64,000 nt of DNA from Adineta ricciae (GCA_905250025.1 CAJNOJ010000454.1:1-64000); one strand, 5' to 3'; positions 25,171 to 37,060 are shown, numbered from the stretch's first letter. Numbers and translations: made by a program. Notes: a model not told the origin generated them from the letters alone.

Positions 25171-26573
25171 AAAAAACATACTCAGCTTGTTCACTGCTCT
25201 TTCAATGACACATTTAACACTTCTTGGTTTTCTTCTTACAGTGAAGACTTGATTGAAAATTTAAGTAGTGAGCCGCTACTAGTGAGTCCTTTGATCTTCA
25301 TAAATCAAAAAATAATTATTGATAAAAGACTTTGAAATTTAACTGAAAAATGCAATGCAACTGAAATGATGAATAAATAAATGCGAAATAGGAATAATGC
25401 AATACTCGCCAATAGTTTTTTGAATCGGGTCGCACTACTAATAGTGAAATATCTTAACTGTACAGTAGTTTCTACCATGTTAAATAATGAGAAAATAATA
25501 ATCAATTATGTATTTTTATATGTAGCTAGGTATGCATCAGGACAGTTGGAATGAGTGGAAAGTAATGCTGCATCTCCTACCAAGTTCATTCATAGTTTAA
25601 GCATCAATTGGTAGAATTAGAACTCAATACCCAGTCGACCTAGCTGACCATCTAAGACTGGCAATAGTCCATCAATTACGACTGAAAACAGGTGCATGCT
25701 TAAATGCAACCCTTCCATTTAAGAAGCAACGTCAAATGCAGAGCAGTTTTTACCATGGGAGTATCAAATAAGAAAAATTTATACGAACCTCTCGATAACC
25801 AAGCTAATATAAATTAACACATGTTTGTCAGAAGAAACAAGAACGCCCTGCTAAGATTTAGACATTTCGTCTGACAAAAGACTGCAAATATATCTCAACT
25901 TTCAGACGCCATTTGGCTTTTATTTATCTCCGTTATTAAATTACAACTTCTTGTTTCAGTCGTTCTTTTTGTATACCGTATCTCTCCATGTCAAACGGTA
26001 CTAATTTGAATTATATCAACTTTCGCCTTCAAAACACTATACCAACAAACCGAAAAATAACAATTTCATTAAATGAACATACATTTTCTTTCCTTCCGAC
26101 TTATATTTGCTAGGCTTCACGCATCGCTTATCATTCTCCTAATATATAATTCACACTGTCTAGTCGCCTTAGTTGGAGACGGAAATATCTTGTATTAAAA
26201 TAATATTAGAAAAACTATGTGTTGTTGATTTCATACGTTCAAATCCATTTCAACTTCAAGTCAACACTTCTCTATATTTCTGCAAAACAGCGCTAAAAAT
26301 TGTTCATCTAAATGACGATAATTTGACCAATACATCATTAAACTCTCTGATTTATCATGCTTAAACTAAGCCTATCTTTATATATTTCAGTGAAAGGGTT
26401 TGCTAGAACCATAGTTTAAAATTTCTATTGGAAACACTAGTGTTGAAAATTGCAGTAGGAATATACTCCAACAGTTCGTTTGTTATTCTCGTATAAATGA
26501 AACACAAAACGAAATTCGAATAGATCAAATTATCATTCTGTGTGTGTATGTGCACGAGAAAGAGAAAGGCAGC

Positions 26574-26574
26574 T

Positions 26575-26602
<28 letters not shown>
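26574..26602. repeat. (GA)n microsatellite
   Basis: Uninterrupted GA run of about 29 bp in the 5' non-coding part of the hAT element. Confidence 0.85.
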
Positions 26603-26606
<4 letters not shown>

Positions 26607-26827
26607 GGCAGCTGGAGAGAGAGATATACACGTTCAATGCCATCCTTTTTTTACTTTCCTCTCTATGTTGTTGTAATTGCATATACATATACAAGCAAAA
26701 GTCACAGAACACATTGTAACAGAATCGTTGATATAGATTTGTGAAAGTTCATTGCAGTGCGGTTCTTTTTGACGCAAGGTTCATTTTGCTAGCTTATTTA
26801 TCAAATATATAGTAGAATAACTAAGAA

Positions 26828-29800
26828 ATGGCATCAGGGGAAGAAACAACAAGTGCGTCTGCTATTCCTGAACGTGAACTACGATCAAAAACGAAAGCAG
26901 CTGTTTCATTTCAAACTCAAAGCTCTCCAAGTCGAACAAACCGTCGTAGTTTTCGTGGCCGAGCAAAATCATCAACAGCAAGTCCTATACTCAGTAGAAA
27001 ACTAATCAAATCCATTTCAAGAAGAAATTCGACCCAAATCACAGTGGATTCTATCGAGATTAATGAATCAATGGCGTTAGATCAAAATAATACCAATGAT
27101 CAAATTAGCGTGTTAGATGATACCATGGATTGCGATATTATCGAACGCACTACAACATCGAATAATCTTCCGGATGGAATTGTTCCTAATTTAACGATCG
27201 ATGACAATCCAACGACCGATGATAATCAAACGGCTGCTATGGAAAACGATCATTTGAATCAAAGTAGTGATACCGATGAAGAGAACAGTGTCAAGCGAAC
27301 AATGAAAACAACAAAAACAACAAAGAAAGATGTTTTCAAGCATTTTGAAAAATTAGTAGATGGTAGTTACAAATGTACTTTATGCGTCAATAGTGATAAG
27401 GTAAGATTTCGTGTATTAATCAACTTCTTCATCTGTTTTTTGGGGTTATCGTTCTTTGGTTAAAAAAAGACAAGTGAATATCTCACTACTAACCTGGAAT
27501 AATCTAGTACGGGCATGGCGTTTCGAATAATAGCTTAGCTGTAGGTTTTCTCAATCAATAGTACTCTCTTTCAACACCCTGAAACGAAAAAATTTGTTCA
27601 ATTATCAGTTCATTTTACCTAAGAAATATCTTAAGAGTAAGAAAACAAGTCCATTCTATTTTTTCATGCTTTAGGTTTTCAGTAAAAACAACGAAAACTC
27701 TGACAGTAACTTGCGTAGTCATCTCGGCAAAACGCATCGAATGCAAGATTTTCTTTATCCATCTCAAAAAGCTCAACACCAACCAAAACCAAAAATGATT
27801 TCTTCTGGAGAAAAGGCCATCCTGGATGCTGCTGCTATCGAAGCAATCACACAAGACTCATTACCTTACAACCATTTCAGAAAAAAAGGTATGACCAAAT
27901 TTTTATCGCTCATGAAACCTGGATATCGAGGACCACACAGAAAGACTGTTAGTAAACGTCTTTCATTATTATACCAAGAAAAACGAAAATTGATTAAAGA
28001 GCAATTGTCATCTGTGCACAATGTTAGTTTAACAGCTGATGTATGGAAGAGTAAAACACACGATTATTTTATTTGTTTAACTTGCCATTATTTCACCGCA
28101 TCGCTTGAAAATAAATCGATTGTCTTGTCATTTCGTCGGTTTTCTGATAAACATTCTGGAGAAAATTTCCGAAATTTTATTATCCATGAATTAAAAAAAA
28201 TGAATCTGGAAAACAAGATCCAATCTATTACCACCGACGGCGGACCGGATATCAAGTGTGCTACTCAAGGTGAAACCTTTGGAATTCGTATTGGATGTGC
28301 AGCGCATAATCTTAATCTGGTCGTCAAAAAGGCTTTATGGCTATTTGATAAAACATCAACAAAGTAAGAAAGTTTGTCCTATTTTGTCCTGTTCTTTTTT
28401 CTGAGCAAAACTGAGAGTAGAGTAATACTCGAGTAGAGAATTAACTTTCAATCCTGTCTTTCAAAGATATACACTTGAGGACAGCGTGTTTTCACTGATT
28501 TTTACTTGATCGATCAGTGTTGTACCGTAACTGCTGCTCTTAGAATTCCTATTTCTCATTAGCGTTAAAAGCCACAGACTATAGCTTATTACACTTGCAG
28601 GGAAACATGTGTCTATATCATCTTGGCTAACTTTTGCTTCTATTAACTAGACAAAGTGCCACGATTCCTGGCTAGCCTATGACATCGTGACTTTTCCCCA
28701 ATTTTTAGAACACATTCATATCTGAATGGAGAAAGTAGATACTGAGCTTTTTTTAAATATCCATGCAGTAATTAGTATGGCAAGAAAAGTCGATGATCAC
28801 ACTTTATCAGTTGTTAACTTTGAAAAATTCAATGCTTTTTAAAATTTTTTCAGAGCCAAATCTTCATCGGATGCAACAACTAAACCAAATGATGATCACA
28901 ATGATTATGAGGAATGTGACGACAATGAAGACGACGAGGAATACGAGGATTATGTTGCTGAAATTGAAGTATTAAACCTAGATGCTACCGGAGACGGTTA
29001 TTGTAGCGATGTTTCTGATGATTTTACTTCTAACCATGATGCTGCGAATACTTCGGTCGTATCTAATGATGATTTATCGAGCAACGATGATATGAATGGA
29101 ACTGACGACGAAAACGAAGCATCGCCTCGGGTTATCGAAAGCATCCAACGGCCGCGGAATGAACAAACAGCTACTACAGCTACCTATCATTCCGACGAAT
29201 TACCAACCACCATTTTTAATCTGTTAAAACGGATCAGAAAATTAGTCAATTTTATTCGAAAGTCTAGTGTTCTCAGTCGATATGTTCGCCACCAAATCCA
29301 TTTGAAACAAACCGAACTAACGCGACGTGCTGAAGAACAAAAGACTGCAGCCATTAAATTGAATAACTTCGTTCTCGATTTTCGTATTCGATGGAACACA
29401 ACTTATACCATGTTGTCTCGATTTATTGCCCTTAGTGGAATCGTTAATGATATTACATTATCACCAAGCACCGAAATTGGTTTGACAAAACGACAATATG
29501 AAAAGCTAAGAAAACTTTCGTTTTCTTCGAATGATTGGTTATGTCTATCAGCACTTAAAAATGTTTTGTTTCCTTTTTACAAAGCGACGTCATTACTATC
29601 CGGATCGAAATATCCAACATTATCGATATCATTTCAAGTTTTGAAAGGACTGAAAATCTTTTTAACCAAAAACAAAAATGATCAACCGTTGGAAAATGCA
29701 ATGAAACATCTGCTCTTTGGACAATTTCATCATTATTTCGAACGAGAAACCAAATGGGAACAAAAGCAAGCTACTTTGGTATGTATAACGTTTTCAAATA

Positions 29801-30956
29801 TCGAACAGAGTCGCAAGAATGCATAACGCAGTTTTTGAAAAAGACTAGAAAGATTTGCTTTAATCAACTTGAGCTTTTATGGTAGTCATTACATAATGGT
29901 TTCCTTTAAAAACTTTGTTCACATTAGAAAAAGCTGCTAACAGAAATGAAACAGTGAAGTGCATACGTTAACCTTCTTCTGACAGAAGAATTCGCTAAAT
30001 TTCGCTGAGTCGTCTTGAAAAACTAAAAAACATCGTCTGTGAGAATATCGAACTTGAGACTTTACATATCGTACAGCCTCTTTCATGACTTGTTAAAGAG
30101 AAAGCATTCTGAAAATTTTTACTTGTATTAACCGAGTGAAGGATTTGATTTCATCTACCTGTATAAAATATTTTTGATGCTGATGAGATTAGGGTTTTGT
30201 AGCTAGCACGACATTTTGAAAAAAATGCAATCAAGTAATTGCATGGAATGAATCTATTCAGATCCATGCGTTACAGGATTTAAGCAGTATTGTTGCATCG
30301 GCACAACAGAATGAATTTCAATTGTAGATAAAAAATATATCGTTGTATTACATACAGTACATATTTAGTTCTTCAACTTTCTCTGCCAAAAACACATAAT
30401 TTTTCTTTTCTTGTTTTTTATGTAGATTGCTGCCTTTCTTGACCCAACTACCTATCGACTATTGGAAGACGAGGAGCGTTTTGAAGCAGAACGATTACTT
30501 TTAGTAGAGTTTGATATCAATCAATCATTGGAAGGATTGCGAATCAACATTCCTGCAACAACGGCAAACAGCGAATCAACATCATCACATCATGAGCCGA
30601 TGCTAAGCAGTACCACATCTAAACAGACATCTTCATTGAATGAATTTTTATCGATTTGTGAAATGACTTTACCTGAATGTACACCAACACCTTTCGTCAA
30701 AGAGACATTCACGTTCAAAGAAGAATTATGCCACTACATGGCCACAAATCGTTCGCAATCGGATTTCGCCAAATATTGGCTTCAAGAGGAGAAAAATCTT
30801 CCAAAGCTTTTACAATTCGTCAAGCGATACAACTGTATACCGGCGACGAGTGTGCCAGCTGAAAGTGCATTCAGTGTGGCTGGATACATTCAGCGTAAAA
30901 CTCGATCATCTCTTTCAACGACAGGACTTAGATACTCAATGATTTTGCGTGAATAA
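26828..30956 (+). CDS. hAT transposase with BED zinc finger
   Basis: Four exons, 26828-27400, 27675-28363, 28854-29778 and 30426-30956, splice in frame to 905 aa with no lesion. The N-terminus is Ser/Thr- and basic-rich. A BED-type finger spans exons 1-2 (YKCTLC ... HLGKTH). The RNase H-like catalytic core shows TADVWKS (first Asp) and TTDGGPDIKCA (second Asp), followed by GCAAHNLNLVVKKAL, a hallmark of hAT enzymes. An acidic linker (exon 3 start) interrupts the core. The C-terminus has the hAT dimerisation region with PATSVPAESAFSVAG and RKTRSSLS. It would excise and reinsert its own element through the subterminal repeats. Intact coding capacity, intact ends and an empty site suggest recent or present activity. 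Confidence 0.92.
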
Positions 30957-31839
30957 TGCTGAAATTATTTGTGTGAGAGACATCTTTATGTTTTGTTTCT
31001 ATTTGCGTTGTGCTGAAACTACCCAAGCAAACATTATGAAGTTCATTTATGTGTGAAACATTGTTTTGTGTTGTGTCTATTTTTTGCGGTGTATTAGAGT
31101 TATCGATACTTTTGAAAGCGTGTTTTTTTTTCGATGAAACATGAGATAGATAAATGTGGAACCTGCAATTTCGTAGAACTGCACTGTCTTTCGAAATAAA
31201 ATGAATTGTTGAAATTATAGGTATTGAACGAAACACAGTTTTTGTCTTATTTTGGCATAATCTTGAAAATAATGTGCTCTCAGGGTGTAAAATATTCATA
31301 TCTTTTTCAAAAAATCGCCAGATTTTGTTCTGAATAAGCTCTTTCATATTGTTCTTGTTTTATCTTACGATTATCTCATTGTGATGTATTGTGTGGTTTG
31401 AAGATGGTCTTCATTTAATTCGTGGCACCGAACAGCATTCTTTATCATTTTTTTCTAAAATGGCAATCAATGCGAATCAACATATATTGAATGGAAAATG
31501 AGAAAATTTGGCGTTCTTAGCAATTATTAAGCAATCTTCGCGATTAGATGAGAAAACAGTAAAATATAAATCAAATGTGTACAGCTTATTATTTATTTTT
31601 CATAATCATCTAAACTGCCAGAAAAAACGAAATGCATTGATTTTCGTAAAGTAGAAAATAATTAATAATTTTAGTGCAAAGGCATTCAAGTCTTTTAAAT
31701 GTGTTACTAACAAACAAGTTTTCAAACTCCCTTGCAATCATCTTGAAGTTGATTCATAGAACATTAAGCTTTTTGAATATGGTTTAAATATCTTGATGTT
31801 CTCGACGATCCATGGTCAATTCGCGTATGTTTCTTGAGT
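30957..31839. other. 3' non-coding part of the hAT element
   Basis: No gene supported. A minus-strand open frame (30928-31347) overlaps the transposase end and shows no domain. Confidence 0.5.
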
Positions 31840-32101
31840 GCATTAGCAAATCTGAGACACTTTGTAGATCTGACTTTACTTTACTTTACTTTACTTTACT
31901 TTTCTGATAAAGTGAGTTAACTTTACTTTACTGGATAAAGTAAAGTACTTTACTTTACTTTATCCAGTAAAGTAAAGCATAAAAAAGTAACTTTACTTTA
32001 CTCGAGAAAGTAAAGTAAGATTTTTTACTTTACTTTACTGAGTAAAGTAAAGTATTTTACTTTACTTTAATCGGTAAAGTAAAGATAAAGTGCCACCCCT
32101 A
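31840..32101. repeat. Right subterminal TTTAC array of the hAT element
   Basis: Mirror image of the left array: GAGACACTTTGTAG, then TTTACTTTAC runs to about 32085, then the terminal TAAAGTGCCACCCCTA. Confidence 0.8.
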
Positions 32102-32430
32102 GTTCAGAGCTTATATTCATAACGACGTGCCTAATGAAACTATTTGTTAACTATGAAACATGGACTTCAACAAGAAAATTCCGCTTTTTTCACAGATAGG
32201 AAAAAATATATATAGAATGATGCAAAAGTCACTTTGTCCACAAACAGAATTGAATAATTTCACCAAAGCTCAGATAAATGAGCTGATATTTTTACCGGTG
32301 ATATAGGTGCATTCAAGCTTTATATTCATACAGATACACGTAAAGAGATTCTTTGCTAAATATGCTGATTTTTATCCTATCGGTGAAAAAGTGGAATTTT
32401 CTTTTTGTTAGATGACTTTCCGGACACCTG

Positions 32431-32855
32431 TACTTAATCCGGCGCAAAATCGCAGATTTAACGAAATGACCCTAGTGCATTGGTTGAGAGAACGAGGTTG
32501 GATTATACCTTATTATACTCTAGCGGCTAATGCCAGTGATATTACTATGCGCAGAATCGTCGTACGCTAAACGTTTACTCATAATCTCACGTCAATTCTT
32601 CTTGACGAAATTCGTCTTGTCCTCATTACCTTAGCAAATTATTATGGAAATCAAGAATTGATTCAATCATTGGAAGTAGTACGCGATGAAATGCATGAAC
32701 ATCGACGCACGAAGCAACATCATCAACGAACAACAAAGAATATTCGTTCCAAGTCGCATACAGAAACCAGTAGAAATCATGACAATATGGAGAAAGATTC
32801 CAATGTTGTCAAAGGCAAAAAAGGTGGACATCGTACTGTGCATGTAATTTGTTAG
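32431..32855 (+). pseudogene. Glutamate decarboxylase C-terminal relic
   Basis: From about 32460 the frame reads FNEMTLVHWLRERGWIIPYYTLAANASDI and then RRIVVR, the C-terminal domain of pyridoxal-phosphate glutamate decarboxylase of the bacterial/plant/fungal type rather than animal GAD65/67. A TAA at 32567-32569 stands where the family has Glu (RIVVRE). The frame stays open afterwards (FTHNLTSILLDEIR) and ends in a basic tail with HVIC, like the K-T-H-x-(V/I)-C ends of fungal enzymes. The catalytic, PLP-binding part is missing: upstream is the TA-flanked element. The nonsense codon is shared with the copy at 36299-36703, so it predates their separation. Family assignment is from remembered motifs. 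Confidence 0.6.
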
Positions 32856-33144
32856 ACATTTCATCAATAAGAATACTAATTGCCTAACAATTTTTCTGTA
32901 GTGTTTTTTCGAAATTTTATCAATCGAATGTATGAATCTATCAATACATTGTAAACATTAAGTTCGTGTCTAAGCTTTTTAATCCTTCGAATACGTTTCG
33001 TCTCTCTTATATACATAAGGATATAATATTATATGAGACATTATATGTACAAAAGAATTAGTGATGAGATTAAGACGGAGACAATTGTTGTATATAGTAC
33101 ATACTGTACGTCAACAAAATTCTTTCATTCGTATAAAAATATAA

Positions 33145-33675
33145 ATGATGAAAAATCTTTACTACTATTCTCTTACTTTGGCATTATTAACAATAATAAA
33201 TGGAAGATCATTGCAAGAGAATAACAATAATAATTATATACGATCAATTTCCCGTGGCAGTAATGCATTGCTTTGTTATGGCTATTGTCTTTATTCAATG
33301 AATATTACATCTAGTCCACCACAAATAATTGTTTCTAAGAAATCATTTACAAACGTAATGAAAAATCTACCTTTTATGGATGGTTATCCACCATTAGAGA
33401 AGATTTATCCATTTTCTTCAAATGAATGGAATGAACTTGTTTCTTTATTTGATTCAGATAAATTTAAATCTTTGGATGATCATGTAACCGATTCTTATGG
33501 AGGTGTAACAGATTGGTCAGAATGGATTCAAATCGATTGGACAAATACAAGTAAAAAGATTACTTTCAATATACTAACAATTCCAGGTTTTGAATCATTT
33601 ATTAACAAATTGAATGAAATTAGTAACCAACACCAATTAATTACTTCAACAGAAGTTACTCCTTCTGATGAATAA
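33145..33675 (+). CDS. Small secreted protein, unknown function
   Basis: Single exon of 176 aa. Residues 1-21 make a signal peptide (YYYSLTLALLTIINGRS). The mature part has an Asn run, two nearby Cys (LCYGYC) and a C-terminal segment, GGVTDWSEWIQIDWTNTSKKITF, that looks like alternating beta strands. No family recognised. No lesion seen and no second copy in the window. Transcription start is probably in the AT-rich stretch just upstream (about 33000-33130). Confidence 0.6.
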   Translation: MMKNLYYYSLTLALLTIINGRSLQENNNNNYIRSISRGSNALLCYGYCLYSMNITSSPPQIIVSKKSFTNVMKNLPFMDGYPPLEKIYPFSSNEWNELVSLFDSDKFKSLDDHVTDSYGGVTDWSEWIQIDWTNTSKKITFNILTIPGFESFINKLNEISNQHQLITSTEVTPSDE

Positions 33676-34673
33676 AAATTTAGAATTATTTTATCGACAA
33701 TCGAAGATAAACCTTTTTCTCTTTTTCATATATCTTTTATCATTATATAACAATGGAACATTCTATTACCGCGTATATTAAATATTCAAAAACAACAATT
33801 TTTTCAAATAAATATTATTTATCTTGTTGAAATAATTGAATTTGTTTTCGAAAATTCTTCATTTCTTTATGAGATTCAAAATAACAATAAACAGAAGAAA
33901 AAAAGAACATATGTGTTTTATTTGACGTACTTTCCAACATTTTAAAGGTGATTTTTGTTGTTCAAGAAAATTATTATAACTCGAGTATGATGTGAAATGT
34001 ACTAGTCAGACTGTTCTCAAATTAAACTTCATGTCAAAGACATAACTTTTCATCAGACAGAATTTGAAAATTTCGCATTGTTCATTCTTTTTATCATGAA
34101 ACTATGATGTTTATCGTTTGAATACCGCTATCTTTAGATTGAAAACAAGACAAAAAACACGAGATATTTTATGTAATTACGTCAAATTGTTTATCAACTA
34201 TATTTGGTAGAGAGAGAGAGAGTGATGCGCCATCTTTTCTTTTCGATATTCCAGAGGTTAACACTAGAGTTCATTTGATCTTTCTTTCATATTGTTAAAT
34301 CTTTCAAAGAAATCATATTTTCTAATTGTGAATACTTCTGGAATTGTTTCTCTAAATAAAGTGAATATGAAATTTTTTTTCTATCAGGAAACTTTGTGTT
34401 TTATTAACGATCAACATTTTAAATTTTGACTGATTTCTTAATATTCAATACGATTAAAATCGAGAAATAAAAGATACCTTCGAATAATTATTAAAAAAAT
34501 ATTTATGTTCCGATAATTTGTATCAATAGAGAAAATTTTCATGAAGAAATAAAAATTGTATTGTTTGTAAAACTAATGTTAGTCTATATGGTTATGTTAA
34601 TGAGAAAAGAAAAGAAAAAATTTATATTAATTCGTATTTGTCTTTTGTGATTAAATCATAGATTCAACATGAT
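33676..34673. other. Intergenic, no recognised gene
   Basis: About 1 kb of AT-rich sequence between two converging genes; no open frame of note. Confidence 0.5.
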
Positions 34674-35207
34674 GGTCGTCCAACATTATCAACATACAAA
34701 TTGTTGTAATTTCCACCCGGAAAATAATTTGCAACTACATAGAGTTGAGTTCCATCTTGTGTTAGTGCTCTACCAATACCTAACTATTTTGAAGCTTTCC
34801 AGACTACTTGTGTAAAATGTCCAGTACCTTTTGAAAATCCAGGATTGTCATACTTATAATCTTTTATTTCATCATACCAAGCTGTAACTGGTGTACCACC
34901 TGACCAAAGATAAACATAATTTGAAAAAATGAAAAACACAGATGTGTATCACTATACCTGATTCATACAATAGTTTATTTCCTCCGGACTTGTAAAGATT
35001 TTCTCCCATCCATTCTCCATTGAATCTCCTACCGCTATGTTCAAATGTGTTCGTTGATGCTAAGCGCTCTGCATATTGTTGAGCAATATCATTGAGTGTT
35101 GCATTTAGTTTGAGTGGAGCTGCACAATGTTTACTACGATACAAATTATGTTGTTCTAATGCCTGCTGTCGATACACTTCGATAGATACGAGTTCGTGGG
35201 GAATTTG
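34674..35207 (-). pseudogene. CAP/SCP (GAPR-1-like) domain protein with nonsense codon
   Basis: Two exons: about 35207-34961 and 34905-34674. The product is a CAP-superfamily domain: QALEQHNLYRSKHCAAPL (helix 1), [27 protein letters not shown], then the signature [12 protein letters not shown] and YFPGGNYNN, closest in style to GAPR-1/GLIPR2. In-frame TAG (34784-34786) follows KASK at the place where relatives have a residue before LG(I/V)G. Everything after it is still conserved, so the stop is recent or an error. The N-terminal start is not found; the frame is open to about 35207 and no signal peptide is visible. Confidence 0.72.
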
Positions 35208-35366
35208 ATTTTACGGCAAATTCGAATTTAATGACATTTTTCGACAAAATTAAATGATCAATATACTTATGCAATGCGCTAAGAAAACGGCTTAACACTT
35301 GTTTTATAAGAGAGTTTGTATGCGTAGAAATTTGTGATAGACTATAGTAACCATAGCTGTATTATG

Positions 35367-35421
35367 ATCTTTGTGGTCTTGGTGGTTTTGGTGGTCTTGG
35401 TGGTTTTGGTTGTCTTGTGGT
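35367..35421. repeat. GGTCTTGGTGGTTTT minisatellite
   Basis: Three to four imperfect 15-18 bp units of the type TGGTCTTGGTGGTTT. No coding frame supported. Confidence 0.7.
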
Positions 35422-35606
35422 CTGTGAGATATGATATTTTTTGTAATTCTGTAAAAATCGTGATTTAGGTATGGATATATAAAGAGTTGACTTTATACTG
35501 ACGAAGACATCGAGCAAGTTCTATGACGGTACTGTAAGGAAGATTTGCAAGGAAAGATATGTCGCCTGACATCAGTAAGTAACGTTCGTCATTGCGACTC
35601 ACTTAA

Positions 35607-35607
35607 N
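35607..35607. other. Assembly gap (single N)
   Basis: Sequence after it repeats 24590 onward. Confidence 0.95.
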
Positions 35608-35870
35608 TTTGCTGATTAAAATTGATAGAGCATGAATAATCTTTCGTTTTTCTTTTATGTTGACAAATAGAAAACATCGATGAATCATAAAATATAGATT
35701 TGAAATGATTTAATCATTCAGTTAATATCGATCACAAAGCGAGTTTTGATGACAAACAATTGTGCACAGAAAAGAGTAGAAAGAAAAACATGTGTGTTAT
35801 TTCCTCGACTGAATGGAGGGGTTTGCCGGAAAAAAAAGTGGTCTTAAAAACTGAAATACGTTTGTATGTA

Positions 35871-36296
35871 CAGGGTGTCCGGAAAGTCATCTAACAAAAA
35901 GAAAATTGTATATACCGTTATTTCTCGTTCAAATTGAACAATTCTTTTTTCTAAGCGGAAAAGAAATGTTCAGAGCTTATATTCATAACGACGTGCCTAA
36001 TGAAACTATTTGTTAACTATGAAACATGGACTTCAACAAGAAAATTCCGCTTTTTTCACAGATAGGAAAAAATATATATAGAATGATGCAAAAGTCACTT
36101 TGTCCACAAAGAGAATTGAATAATTTCACCAAAGCTCAGATAAATGAGCTGGTATTTTTACCGGTGATATAGGTGCATTCAAGCTTTATATTCATACAGA
36201 TACACGTAAAGAGATTCTTTGCTAAATATACTGATTTTTATCCTATCAGTGGAAAAGTGGAATTTTCTTTTTGTTAGATGACTTTCCGGACACCTG
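35871..36296. mobile_element. 426-bp TA-flanked inverted-repeat element (MITE), unsplit copy
   Basis: Ends CAGGGTGTCCGGAAAGTCAT and its complement; TA on both sides (35869-35870 and 36297-36298). Non-coding. Counterpart of the split element at 24851-32430. Confidence 0.8.
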
Positions 36297-36298
36297 TA

Positions 36299-36703
36299 CT
36301 TAATCCGGCGCAAAATCCCAGATTTAACGAAATGACCCTAGTGCATTGGTTGAGAGAACGAGGTTGGATTATACCTTATTATACTCTAGCGGCTAATGCC
36401 AGTGATATTACTATGTGCAGAATCGTCGTGCGCTAAACGTTTACTCATAATCTCACGTCAATTCTTCTTGACGAAATTCGTCTTGTCCTCATTACCTTAG
36501 CAAATTATTATGGACATCAAGAATTGATTCAATCATTGGAAGTAGTACGCGATGAAATGCATGAACATCGATGCACGAAGCAACATCATCAACGAACAAC
36601 AAAGAATATTCGTTCCAAGTCGCATACAGAAATCATGACAATATGGAGAAAGATTCCAATGTTGTCAAAGGCAAAAAAGGTGGACATCGTACTGTGCATG
36701 TGA
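36299..36703 (+). pseudogene. Glutamate decarboxylase relic, second copy
   Basis: Same sequence as 32431-32855 with the same in-frame TAA after RIVVR (about 36433-36435), and in addition a 10-bp deletion near 36630 that removes the basic tail and HVIC end from the frame. Decay has gone further here. Confidence 0.6.
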
Positions 36704-36893
36704 TTTGTTAGACATTTCATCAATAAGAATACTAATTGTCTAACAATTTTTCTGTAGTGTTTTTTCGAAATTTTATCAATCGAATGTATGAATCTATCAA
36801 TACATTGTAAACATTAAGTTCGTGTCAAAGCTTTTTAATCCTTCGAATACGTTTCGTCTCTCTTATATACATAAGGATATAATATTATATGAG

Positions 36894-37059
36894 TGTAACG
36901 ACAAACTTTATTCAAGGTGATTCGACTGGCTTTATTTCAACCAAACATTTCCTTTTATATTCGTTCTCTCTGTTCTCTTTTCTTTTGAGCGCATCGGTCA
37001 AGAGAGAACAGGGAGAGAAAGAGACGGACAGAGAGAAACACGAAGAAGAGAAAAGAATC
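36894..37059. mobile_element. LTR-like fragment, cut by gap
   Basis: The copy of the locus breaks off exactly at ATGAG and continues with TGTAACGACAAACT, the same first 14 bases as the solo LTR at 45999. The first copy reads straight through this point (ATGAGACATTATATG near 33030), giving an empty site. A purine-rich GAGA tract precedes the N at 37060. The right end is not visible, so a target duplication cannot be checked. Confidence 0.5.
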
Positions 37060-37060
37060 N
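37060..37060. other. Assembly gap (single N)
   Basis: Sequence after it starts at the same base as the repeat after the gap at 1409. Confidence 0.95.

Larger units (their letters stand above)
24894..32101. mobile_element. Complete hAT-family DNA transposon (7,208 bp)
   Basis: Starts TAGGGGTGGCACTTTA at 24894 and ends with the inverted form TAAAGTGCCACCCCTA (one mismatch) at 32101. It is flanked by the 8-bp direct repeat GTTCAGAG (24886-24893 and 32102-32109), the size expected for hAT. The corresponding site in the second copy (GTTCAGAG at 35969-35976) carries a single GTTCAGAG and no insert, so boundaries are exact. Long subterminal arrays and one four-exon transposase gene lie inside; the rest is non-coding. 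Confidence 0.93.
24851..32430. mobile_element. Small TA-flanked inverted-repeat element, split by the hAT insertion
   Basis: The left terminus CAGGGTGTCCGGAAAGTCAT at 24851 and its complement ending at 32430 (one base shorter, CAGGTGTCC) are each flanked by TA, as in Tc1/mariner-type MITEs. The 7.2-kb hAT element sits inside. An unsplit copy of 426 bp is at 35871-36296. No transposase of its own. Confidence 0.75.
35608..36893. repeat. Second copy of the 24590-24893 / 32102-33035 locus without hAT
   Basis: Matches 24590-24893 and 32102-33035 closely but has no 7.2-kb insert. It also has about 59 bp (about 35908-35966, between two AAAAGAAA repeats) absent from the first copy, consistent with a short-repeat deletion there. 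The match stops at 36893. Confidence 0.88.

Noticed and set aside
30928-31347. 139-aa minus-strand frame in the hAT element
   Set aside because: Overlaps the transposase end and 3' region, low complexity, no domain.
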